In this document: one piece after another, positions 22,703-32,380 of the stretch
Layout of the letters: each line of letters starts with the position of its first letter
Position numbering within the stretch: the first letter of the stretch is position 1
Assembly (NCBI GenBank): GCA_963576565.1
Contig: OY755046.1
Coordinates: 57,081,471 to 57,145,470 of the forward strand
Direction: 5' to 3'
DNA from: Aspidapion aeneum
Lineage: Eukaryota; Arthropoda; Insecta; Coleoptera; Brentidae
DNA length: 64,000 nucleotides
Made by a program: the position numbers and the translations under genes
Notes under the pieces: generated by a model
The model's input: only the letters and a program-made list of their open reading frames with translations
Told to the model about the DNA's origin: nothing
Databases searched by the model: none

Positions 22703-24010
22703 TCTGTGTTTATTGTATTACAATCTAGTCAGTAAGACTAATTAGCAATTTTGTTATAACTTAATTTACTAGAAAAGTCAGATTTAAATTTAGGGTTCAC
22801 TCAACAGTTCTCCCCGCTTTGTTTGGCTGTAACTTACAATTGTGTTGTGTTTATAGCATTATTTTGTTTTATGTAATTCACTTAGTTTACTAGCTCAAAC
22901 GGCTTCACTCTTTCTAGTCTTCGAACTAGCATAGTATTGTCTAGAAGCTGAATTGCTTCCACATTCACATGCCGATGGAGTCTATCTTCATGGCTTTTTG
23001 CATACTTTTTATAGTCTCTGCTACAGTTTCGATTTTCAGATCTCGATAAAGGTCACTATTTCGAACGTACCAAGGTGCATTCACAATGTTTCTTAATGAA
23101 ATCTCTGTAAAACTAGAATGTTACTCTCTTTAGCACAACCCTATAGTTGAATACCATATGTCCATACTGGTTTCAGTATTTGTCTGTAAAGCAGTAACTT
23201 ATTATGAACTGTTAAATTGGACTTCCTTCCAATTAGCCAGTTCATTTTTCTATACCTTATCTCAAGTTCTTCTTTTTTTTTTCTTAACATGTGCTTTCCA
23301 GCGCAATTTGGCATCAAGTGTCATACCTAGATATTTTGCCTGATTTGAACATGGTACGGGAATGTTGTTAATTGTTATTTGTATATGATTTATATTTTTG
23401 TTTGTATAATCAACATGAATTGATTTGGTTTCATTTAATTTTATTCGCCACTTTGTGGTCCAACTGTGAACTTTGGTGACTGCATCCTGAAGTTTTTCTA
23501 TGCATTTTTCAATAGATTTTTCTACCGTCAATAAACCAGTATCATCGGCAAATGTTGCTAAGTAACAATTTTCTGGCTTTGGGATATCGCAAGTGAATAA
23601 TAAGTATAGATAAGGGCCTAGTACGCTACCCTGGGGCACGCCTGCTTGAATTTCTCTTAAATTTGAGTATGAGTCTTCCTGTTTTACTCTAAAATGTCTA
23701 TCAGATATGTATGATTCCAAAATATCCGAATATTGTTTTGGCAGCGACCGTTTTAGTTTAAAATTAAGGCCTTTATGCCATACTTTGTCAAATGCTTGTG
23801 CTACATCTAGAAAAACTGCAGAGCAAACTTTTCCCTCTTCTAGTGCTTTTTCTATTAAATTAGTAATTCTGTGTCCTTGATCTATCGTGGAATGCCTGTC
23901 TCGAAAACCAAATTGATGAGATGGAATAATTTCTTGTCTTTCTATGATGGGTTTTTTCTTTTAAGCAATAATTTTTCATAGAGCTTGGATATAATTGGCA
24001 GCAAACAATA
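22703..24010 (-). pseudogene. Jockey-like reverse transcriptase, partial and frameshifted
   Basis: Minus-strand translation gives HQFGFRDRHSTIDQGHRITN near 23920, SAVFLDVAQAFDKVWHKGL, then from 23720 ESYISDRH, AGVPQGSVLGPYLYLLF, the catalytic FADDTGLLTVEK near 23555, and KYLGMTLDAKLRWKAHVKK. The order is that of RT motifs 2 to 7 of Jockey-clade elements, and the active-site aspartates are kept. A frameshift in an A-rich run near 23280 ends the long frame. The remaining C-terminal part continues, broken, to about 22900. Upstream of 23955 another shift separates PIISKLYEKLL. The copy cannot make a full protein, but it is the best preserved of three in the window. Confidence 0.93.
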
Positions 24011-24567
24011 TGTTATCAAACCACCAGTGACGTGAAAAATTCGACAAATATTATATAAGATCCGAAGACCGGTCTAATTTTAAAGACCGTGGTACACTGT
24101 TGCCATTCAATTTTTTGGGAAACGTCATAGGCCGTGCTTCGCTCACAAACTACGAGTAATCGCATTTTTAAATGTGGACAGAGTGTACAACCATTAATTA
24201 AAGCTTTTTAAATCCAGCTCAAATGCATGGACCATTTAAAAAGTGCACCTGAGGACCGAAAAACCGATGTACTAGAAACTAATTAGCCTTAGAGCTAAAC
24301 ATGGAAAAACTGCTCTTTTCGAAAAGCGACCATTTCGCTGATTAAAGCATTAAACTTCGATGAATGGTCAAAAAACTCCCGTGCGACTTTTTCAAAAAGT
24401 TTTTGTAAATATGGTCGATTTAAATTATTTTGGGCCCTTTTTTAAAAGCTTTTGGACCGATTTAGAGCCGTAAATAGGAAAGATTTGGGGGAATAAACAT
24501 TTTTCAATATTATTTTTAAAAAATCGCTATTTTGTATTTTGTATTTATAAACATAATTTTCTTTTCA

Positions 24568-25412
24568 GATAACGTCGAAAATATGTTATTTGGGTGTATT
24601 TGTACCTATCTTAGCAATAACTGTCTGTGTGTGTCTGACTAAGAAGATAACTCCTAAATCCCTAAACTAATTTTCATGAAATTTTGAGATAAAATAGTGT
24701 TTGACACTGTAACGAGCTGATGAGATTTGGGTTAAAATCCATTAATGCTAATGACAGTTTTTTGATAGTTAAAAAAGTTTTCGGAATATAGTAGATCGTA
24801 TTTTTCTTAATAATTTAAGTTATAACCAAAAATCTCATAAGAGCTTTCGTTTTTGAGATATTTACAAAAACTGTTTTTATGGCTGATATAGCATGGAGTT
24901 TACTTGGAGTGTGCTAATGGGCTAGGAGGGTATCAGATCCGTCATGGATCCATTTATTTTTCTTATACGGCGTTGCTATAAATCCAAATTATCAATTATT
25001 TTGAGGGGGATTGATCCCTTTTGATCCTTCTAGGTACTCTGATCAATTTATTTTACTTGGATTCTCGGTGAGGTGTCAACGGCTGTAAAGAGACATGACA
25101 TGATTTTAAAAAAAAAATAAATGGATCCCTGACGAATCTGACACCTTCCTAGCTAGCTTATTATTACCATACTTCAAGTGAAGCCATGATAATATGTTAG
25201 CCTTGAAAACAATTTTTTGTAAATATCTTAGAAACTAAAGCTCCTACGAAGTTTTTGGTTATAACACGAATTATTGAGCAAAATATAGTCTACTATATTC
25301 TAAAAATGGTGTATTAATACGATGCTCCGTTAAAAAGTTAATATTTTTTAAAGTTTTTAATGATTTTAGGATAGGTCAAAATACATCTAAATATCACATT
25401 TTTGGCGTTATC
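24568..25412. mobile_element. Large imperfect palindrome (foldback element), arms of about 300-390 bp
   Basis: Left-arm sequences gataacgtcgaaaatatg, gttataaccaaaaa and cagatccgtcatggatcc recur inverted in the right arm as gataacgccaaaaatgtg, gttataaccaaaaactt and cagattcgtcagggatcc. The spacer is about 150 bp centred near 25040. No coding capacity is seen. Confidence 0.85.
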
Positions 25413-25888
25413 ACAAAAAAATAATTTTCGTCGAAAATAATACCTGCTCTAGCCATTGCTACACGAGCTAGGATGGTAAAAATTCAGATATCAAAAAGTA
25501 GTGCGAAGTCCGAAAACAATTAAAAGACATTTTGTTCATTAATGCTCACAAATTAAAAGTTTTTATTTGGACATAAGTGTCCTTGAACGTATCTGAATGT
25601 AAAAAAATTCAAAAGAAAATCGAAAAAATGCCTTTTCCAGCAATATTTCAAACCTTCAACCATCAACAATAATAATTGACTTGTTTGTCGATTAGGGATC
25701 AATTTTTCGTTGCACAGCACAGGCTCCCTAAACGAAACAAAAAAACAAAAAAAAGCTTACACAGGCTTTTTTATTTCCTGCACCTGCATCAGGGCACTTT
25801 CTCGGATATTTGAGAATTCACGGCCGATGATAAAATTTTGGATATGGTGGTGCTGCATTCAATATTGCTGGCCATTGGATTATCAATA

Positions 25889-28281
25889 TCCTAAAATTCG
25901 CTAAATGACGTTTTTTCGAATCTTAACTCAGGGTGTAGTTTTTTCGCATCTCCGTGGCCCCACTAAACCGCAACTCGGTGCTTTGGTTGATAAACCATAT
26001 AGTTTTTAAAATATGAATTCTCAAAGTTTGGCCATTTTGGTCTTATGGGATTTCCTACCCTATAATTCGCTAAATGACGTTTTTTCGATTCTTTACTCAG
26101 GGTGTGGTTTTTTCGCATCTCCGTGGCCCCACTATACCGCAACTCGGTGCTTTTGATGATAAACCATATAGTTTTTAAAATATGAATTTTCAAAGTTTGG
26201 CCATTTTGGTCTTATGGGATTTCCTACCCTAAAATTCGCTAAATGACGTTTTTTCGAATCTTAACTCAGGGTGTGGTTTTTTCGCATTTCCATGGCCCCA
26301 CCATACCGCAACTCGGTGCTTTTGTTGATAAACCATATAGTTTTTAAAATATGAATTTTGAAAGTTTGGCCATTTTGGTCTTATGGGATTTCCTACCCTA
26401 AAATTCGCTAAATGACGCTTTTTCGAATCTTAACTCAGGGTGTGGTTTTTTCGCATCTCCGTGACCCCACTATACCGCAACTCGGTGCTTTTGATGATAA
26501 ACCATATAGTTTTTAAAATATGAATTTTCAAAGTTTGGATATTTTGGTCTTATGGGATTTCCTACCCTAAAAGTCGCTAAATGACGCTTTTTCGAATCTT
26601 AACTCAGGGTGTGGTTTTTTCGCATTTCCATGGTCCCACCATATCGCAACTCGGTGCTCTTGTTGATAAACCATATAGTTTTTAAAATATGCATTTTCAA
26701 AGTTTAGCCATTTTGGTCTTATGGGATTTCCTACCCTAAAATTCGCTAAATGACGTTTTTTCGAATCTTTACTCAGGGGTGGTTTTTCGCATCTCCGTGG
26801 CCCCACTATACCGCAACTTGGTGCTTTTGTTGATATACCATATAATTGTTAAAATATGAATTTTCAAAGTTTAGCCAATTTGGTCTTATGGGATTTCCTA
26901 CTCTAAAATTCGCTAAATGACGTTTTTTCGAATCTTAACTCAGGGTGTGGTTTTTTCACATTTCCATGGCCCCACCATATCGCAACTCGGTGCTTTTGTT
27001 GATAAACCATATAGTTTTTAAAATATGAATTCTCAAAGTTTGGCCATTTTGGTCTTATGGGATTTTCTACCCTATAATTCGCTAAATGACGCTTTTTCGA
27101 ATCTTAACTCAGGGTGTGGTTTTTTCACATTTCCATGGCCCCACCATATCGCAACTCGGTGCTTTTGTTGATAAACCATATAGTTTTTAAAATATGAATT
27201 CTCAAAGTTTGGCCATTTTGGTCTTATGGGATTTCCTACCCTATAATTCGCTAAATGACGTTTTTTCGAATCTTTACTCAGGGTGTGGTTTTTTCGCATC
27301 TCCGTGGCCCCACTATACCGCAACTCGGTGCTTTGGTTGATAAACCATATAGTTTTTAAAATATCAATTTTCAAAGTTTGGCCATTTTGGTCTCATGGGA
27401 TTTCCTACCCTAAAATTCGCTAAATGACGCTTTTTCGAATCTTAACTCAGGGTGTGGTTTTTTCACATTTCCATGGCCCCACCATATCGCAACTCGGTGT
27501 TTTTGTTGATAAACCATATAGTTTTTAAAATATGAATTCTCAAAGTTTGGCCATTTTGGTCTTATGGGATTTCCTACCCTATAATTCGCTAAATGACGTT
27601 TTTTCGATTCTTTACTCAGGGTGTGGTTTTTTCGCATCTCCATGGCCCCACTATACCGCAACTCGGTGCTTTTGATGATAAACCATATAGTTTTAAAAAT
27701 ATGAATTTCCAAAGTTTGGCCATTTTGGTCTTATGGGATTTCCTACCGTAAAATTCGCTAAAGACGTTTTTTCGAATCTTAACTCAGGGTGTAGTTTTTT
27801 CACATTTCCATGGCCCCACCATACCGCAACTCGGTGCTTTTGTTGATAAACCATATAGTTTTTAAAATATGAATTTTCAAAGTTTGGCCATTTTGGTCTC
27901 ATGGGATTTCCTACCCTAAAATTCGCTAAATGACGCTTTTTCGAATCTTAACTCAGGGTGTGGTTTTTTCGCATTTCCATGGCCCCACCATATCGCAACT
28001 CGGTGCTCTTGTTGATAAACCATATAGTTTTTAAAATATGAATTTTCAAAGTTTGGCCATTTTGGTCTTATGGGATTTCCTACCCTAGAATTCGCTAAAT
28101 GATGTTTTTTTGAATCTTAACTCAGGGTGTGGTTTTTTCGCATCTCCGTGGCCCCACTATACCGCAACTCGGTGCTTTTGATGATAAACCATATAGTTTT
28201 TAAAATATGAATTTTCAAAGTTTGGCCATTTTGGTCTTATGGGATTTCCTACCCTAGAATTCGCTAAATGACGTTTTTTCG
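25889..28281. repeat. 169-bp satellite array, 14 monomers
   Basis: The anchor caactcggtg recurs at 25971, 26140, 26309, 26478, 26647, 26814, 26983, 27152, 27321, 27490, 27659, 27827, 27996 and 28165. The steps are 169 bp apart from two steps of 167-168. The array starts and ends in the same part of the monomer (ctaaaattcgctaaatgacg / gaattcgctaaatgacgttt). Two monomer types differ at catctccgtggccccacta and catttccatggccccacca. 169 is not a multiple of 3, so the minus-strand frames of about 100 aa are by-products. Confidence 0.97.
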
Positions 28282-28920
28282 TCTACACCACATTTTGCAA
28301 GCTAACATTCTATAATAACTGGACTAAGGTCATACTTTCAAGAATTTTTACAGAGCAAAAAGTTGTACGTCTTAGCAAAATAAAACTATTACGAAAATTT
28401 AGTCTGATCCTCATCACTTAAAAAATAAACCGGTGTACTGTGGAGTAAAAGAGTCCCAAGGAATTGTTGTGGAATCTTCCATTATTTATCCAGTTTTTCC
28501 CTGAAGTCCCGTCTCCAATTTATCAACCCTTAAAGCGTTCGTCATTTGAGGCAAAAAATATGAGAGTGTCATGTTTCTAAAATGTTAGGATTTAATATCT
28601 TGTTCCTTTTTTTGGATATAATATATCATGTTATTTATTTATTGTCAACTTAATAAAGTCAAAACCAATCTTAAATCATTATTTAAGTAGACAGTGCTTA
28701 AATCTATAACTTGAATTACAATCTTTAAAATAAAACTAATTAAAAAACTTCTGCGTACTCTGACTAGATATAAAATTTAACAAAAAAAATCTCTAAATCT
28801 ACCTATTCCTGTCTCTTTCCCTCTCTGTGTATTTCCTTTCCTTTCTCTTTCTCAATCTCTATGTCAGTCTCTTTACCTTCTATCTTCCTAGCTACAATAG
28901 TTATTTTACCCTTTTGAGTA
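28282..28920. other. Satellite-to-gene spacer
   Basis: The stretch between the satellite and the phosphatase stop codon contains the candidate 3' UTR (minus strand) and a CT-rich run at 28800-28880. No other gene is visible. Confidence 0.5.
28634..28639 (-). promoter_or_regulatory. Candidate polyadenylation signal of the HAD phosphatase gene
   Basis: The plus strand reads tttatt, which is AATAAA on the minus strand, about 285 nt past the stop codon. It is the first canonical hexamer I see after the stop. The region is AT-rich, so a chance match is possible. Confidence 0.4.
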
Positions 28921-28921
28921 A

Positions 28922-31518
28922 TTATCTTTCAAAAAATTTATTAAATTTACTATTTAGGACACCTAAATCAACAACATAATAATCTGGCTTACATTCTTCA
29001 GGATGTGACCATTTATCAACTTTGGTCAACCCGACCAATAATTTCTGAAAACCGCAGTTAGCAGCCAGACCCATGTCTGTAGCAATCCTAAAAAAAAGTT
29101 ATAAAACAACTTTTATTTAAATGAATTTATATATACAGTCGAACCTCTCTTACTCGAACCTCTATAACTCGAACCCCTCTATAACTCGAACCTTTTAAGC
29201 AGTCCCTGCACTTTTTACATGTATTTTAACCTATGTAACTCGAGTTTCTATAACTCGAACTCTCCATAACTCGAAATGTTTTGGTTGTCTCTTCAGGTTC
29301 GAGTTATAGAGGTTCGACTGTATTATATTATATTATATAAATACTTGTGAACATATTGATGAAGAAGATCGAAATTCATACACTAATTTTAATTTTAACT
29401 AAGTAACAACAGAAGTTTGTAGACTTTGAAAAATCTGTCGATAGCATTGAGCACTGGGCAGTCACAAATTCCAGAAAATTCCAGCTACATTCAACATAAA
29501 TTCAAAGCAGTTTGGCGGATTGCTAAGAATTGATTTGTTGAATTTGATTTATCTTTAATTAATGGCCGAATAGATCACAGATAAACAGATACACAGATTT
29601 AATAGCCAATATAGATAGCGAAGCAATAAAAAGAAGGGTCGGACAGGGTGACACAAGATCCCCTAAACTATTTAACCAGGCCCTAGAAAAACAATACTTG
29701 AATCACCTAAGATATGCTGACGATATCGTTTTAATAACAGATAAGAAAGAATAACTCATAAAAATGCTGGAAGAACTGGACACAGCAGCTAAAAATAAAG
29801 ATTTGAGTATGAACTACACTAAAACTAAAATCATAACAAACACAGATGAAGATATCACGATTAGAATAAACCAAGGTAGAGGAATATATATCTGGGACCA
29901 ATTATTAAACTAAAAAAAGAAAACTAAATGGCTAAAATCAAGAGACGAGTAAGATTGGCCTGGCATTTGGTAAATTAAGCTATATATTAAAAAATAAAAA
30001 GTATCCTCAGTACCTTAAAACGAAAGTGTATAATCAATGTATTCATCAGGTGCTCACATATGGACCCCAGACCTGGACGCTTACAAAATCAAACTTGGAT
30101 AAGATAACAAAAGCCCAAAGATCAATGGAAAGACAAATTTTACATGTAAAGCTAACCGATAGAAAAAGGAATCAATGGAGAAGAAATAAAACAAAAGTAA
30201 GGGATGTCAAAGGAGAGGTAGCAAAATTAAAATGGAAATTTGCCGGCCATAATATCACACAGAAATACAATCGATGGAACAAATGTATTATAGACTGGAG
30301 ACTTTGGGAAAATAAAAGAAGTAGAGGAAGACCCCAACTGAGATGGGCGGACGATTTGAAGAAACATGCGGGGACTAGAGGGATTAACACGGCGATAGAC
30401 AGAGAAAAGTGGAAGATATTGGGAGAGGCCTATGTCCAAAGATGGATCGAAGAAGCCTAAATAGATAGAACAACAGAAGTAATAAATACTTACGAATCAC
30501 CAATCATCAGTACCCTATGCGGATCTATAAATCTTAATTTATCTTCTAAAATAGTCTTCATATTAACACTTGGTTTACCGAAGATAATTGGTGTACGATT
30601 GGTTAATTTTGCAATGTATTCTTGATAAATTTTTGGACCTAAAAATATAGTAGATGTAAAGCAAAAATTCTAAATCAAATCCTCATTCATGTCTTGATAG
30701 AAAACAATGGTAAAGGTAACAACTTTAGATTTTAGAGTCCTAATGTATTCTCGAAGTTACCTAATAACACAAGATCTTCAGAAAGCGGTGCATATAAGTC
30801 TGTAGCTCCAAATATCAATGGAATATCCTTAACAAGATTTAAAATAATAACAACTGCTTCCAACTTTTGCCAACTAACGGACATGTCCAAATCCAGGACA
30901 ACAGAACCAATTTTATTAATGTTTGACTTGATTTTTTCTGCATAATTAAGTAAATCTTCATAAGGGTTTTGAGAAGTCTCAAGATTTTGATTCTAAAATA
31001 AGGAATACCTATTGTAATCGTTCACTAACGTAAAATTAATAACTTGATAACTGCCTACCTCAAAGTCTACTATGCATAAACCATTTTTCTTAATTTCTTT
31101 TTTAAGAGCATTTGATCCAACAACAAATACACCCTTATCACTTATAGTTGTTTTTAAATATTTTACAACACAGACGTTTGGATTTAAAATGTCTTCACTT
31201 TTTATATCAAATTGTTTTAATCTGTTACTTATATCTTCGGTTGATTCCAGAGAATTATTTGTTACGTAAGCAATAGTTTTTCCTAGTTTTCTTAGTTTTA
31301 AGAGAAACTTATTTGCTCCTGCAATGATTTCTTGCCCGTGAACCAAAGTACCTAAAAATTAAGATTTTCATTTGGTGAACTAGGGATAGATATTTAGTAC
31401 CATACTAACTAACAGGAATTTTCTTACCATCTATATCGGATATGACGTAATCAAAAGAATTCATAAAACTTTGAAATTCCTCTTTAGTAGATTCAAATAA
31501 ATTTTTAGGCATAGTCAT
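28922..31518 (-). CDS. HAD-superfamily phosphatase (4-nitrophenylphosphatase / phosphoglycolate-glycerol-3-phosphate phosphatase-like), five exons
   Basis: Splicing minus-strand exons 31518-31428, 31351-31059, 30992-30761, 30638-30494 and 29087-28922 gives 927 nt, or 308 codons plus stop, with no break. All introns are GT-AG (76, 66, 122 and 1406 nt) and phases match. HAD motifs are in order: motif I DIDGTLV with nucleophile D28 and acid D30, motif II YVTNNS with T61, the motif III lysine in GKP (K227), and motif IV GDSIATD with D253 and D258. The stretch GATDLYAPLSED before GKP fits the C2-capped family that hydrolyses small phosphomonoesters in the cytosol. About 300 aa is usual for this family. 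Motif I is more often DCDGVLW in this family, so DIDGTLV is a mild variation. The start could be the first ATG (MTMPKN) or the one two codons later. Substrate cannot be read from sequence: 2-phosphoglycolate, glycerol-3-phosphate or pyridoxal phosphate are all possible. This is the only intact gene I can defend here. Confidence 0.93.
29136..29320. mobile_element. pogo/Tigger-type MITE in intron 4 of the phosphatase gene
   Basis: The 185-bp element starts CAGTCGAACCTCT and ends with its inverted counterpart AGAGGTTCGACTG. TA dinucleotides flank it on both sides, as expected for Tc1/mariner/pogo target duplications. The interior repeats the motif TATAACTCGAA in both orientations and has no coding capacity. 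It lies about 50 bp from the acceptor of the last exon. Confidence 0.85.
29555..30475 (+). pseudogene. RTE-like non-LTR retrotransposon remnant (RT and C-terminal part) inside intron 4
   Basis: The plus strand encodes GQGDTRSPKLFNQALE, the RT catalytic motif HLRYADDIVLI near 29710, MNYTKTKI, and from 30026 an open 144-aa C-terminal region with GRPQLRWADDLKKH and IDREKWKILGEAYVQRWIEE. This order is typical of insect endonuclease-reverse transcriptase elements. The part between GQGDTRSP and YADD is shortened by deletion, and stops and frameshifts separate the blocks near 29750-30025. It lies antisense to the phosphatase gene. The same C-terminal block recurs on the minus strand at 6490-7130 and 47795-47895. 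RTE assignment is by motif style and remains tentative. Confidence 0.88.
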
Positions 31519-32380
31519 TATTTTTCCTTAACAAAAACAAACTTTCAAATTCACACAAAAAACTTAATTAAACTTACTATACTTATTTAATTTAAAATAT
31601 TTTTTTTGGGTCATTAAAATTATTAAACCCTTTAAGCTTACACTATACATCAAAAGTAAATACGACAGTGTAAAATCTTATTCAATGGCAATTTTATCTA
31701 TTTAAACAAGATAACATATTTGTTTTAATAAGTATTTAAATTAAGTATAAAATCTGGCTAGCAAGATTTGTATTAGTACGAGGAGACAAAATTTTACTAA
31801 AAACAACACACCTCTCTGTATATACATTATGTGTTAATTTTTAAAAATTATTTGACGAAAACGCAAACGAAGTTTAAAAACAACAGGTCAAACATAAACA
31901 TACCATTTTAGGAAGTGAAAAATAATAAATTAATAAAACAAACAACCTGCAAAAAACAACATAGGGCAACATTTATGTTCAATTACGTGAATTTCAAGTC
32001 ATTTCGAACAATTTTAAACTTTAAACTAGAGCACCCTTTGTAAGTTCCGCTTAAAAAGAAAAACACGAAAAAATCGTTGGCCAACTATGATCTAGAAAAG
32101 ATGGAAGCAACACGATTTTTTAAAATGATATTTGGGTATTTAAAACAAGTTTGCAGCAAAACCACGGAAAACCAAGAAACTTCCATCCCACATGTCATTT
32201 TGTTTACTCAAGCATGTCCAACTGGATTTAACGAGGATTTATTGAACTTGCGCATCTCATATAGAATAACATGCCAATATTTTTAAAAGAAACCAAGTTT
32301 AACATAGTTATATAAGGTGTAAAATAATTCTTTTAACGATCGCCTACTGACTTTTTGTTTCAATATAATCGAATCGAAAT
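31519..32380. other. 5' flank of the phosphatase gene, no further gene seen
   Basis: This AT-rich stretch lies upstream of the phosphatase start codon and should contain its promoter. I see no convincing TATA box or second gene. The open frame at 32077-32286 resembles nothing I know and has no supporting feature. Confidence 0.5.

Larger units (their letters stand above)
21414..24019 (-). mobile_element. 5'-truncated Jockey-like retrotransposon insertion, 2.6 kb, with poly(A) and 9-bp target duplication
   Basis: The 9-mer accaccagt occurs at 21405-21413 and 24020-24028. On the minus strand the element ends with AATAAATAAAAAAAA directly at the duplication. It begins within the RT domain at 24019. 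The uninterrupted target is seen in the related MITE at 54750-54770. The 3' region holds a second element at 21441-22702. Confidence 0.85.
21315..24075. mobile_element. MITE arm split by a Jockey insertion
   Basis: Segments 21315-21413 and 24020-24075, when joined, match the right arm of the MITE at 54232-54812 (ttgttcatatcatatctaac, aaaatcagctgga, gacgtgaaaaattcgac). The opposite arm is not found, so this copy was also truncated. Confidence 0.8.

Noticed and set aside
26567..27902. Several similar minus-strand ORFs of 69-100 aa in the 26-28 kb region
   Set aside because: They are reading frames of the 169-bp satellite. 169 is not divisible by 3, so the frame changes at each unit.
25889..28281. 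CRISPR-like regular repetition
   Set aside because: The whole 169-bp unit repeats with no unique spacers, and the genome is eukaryotic.
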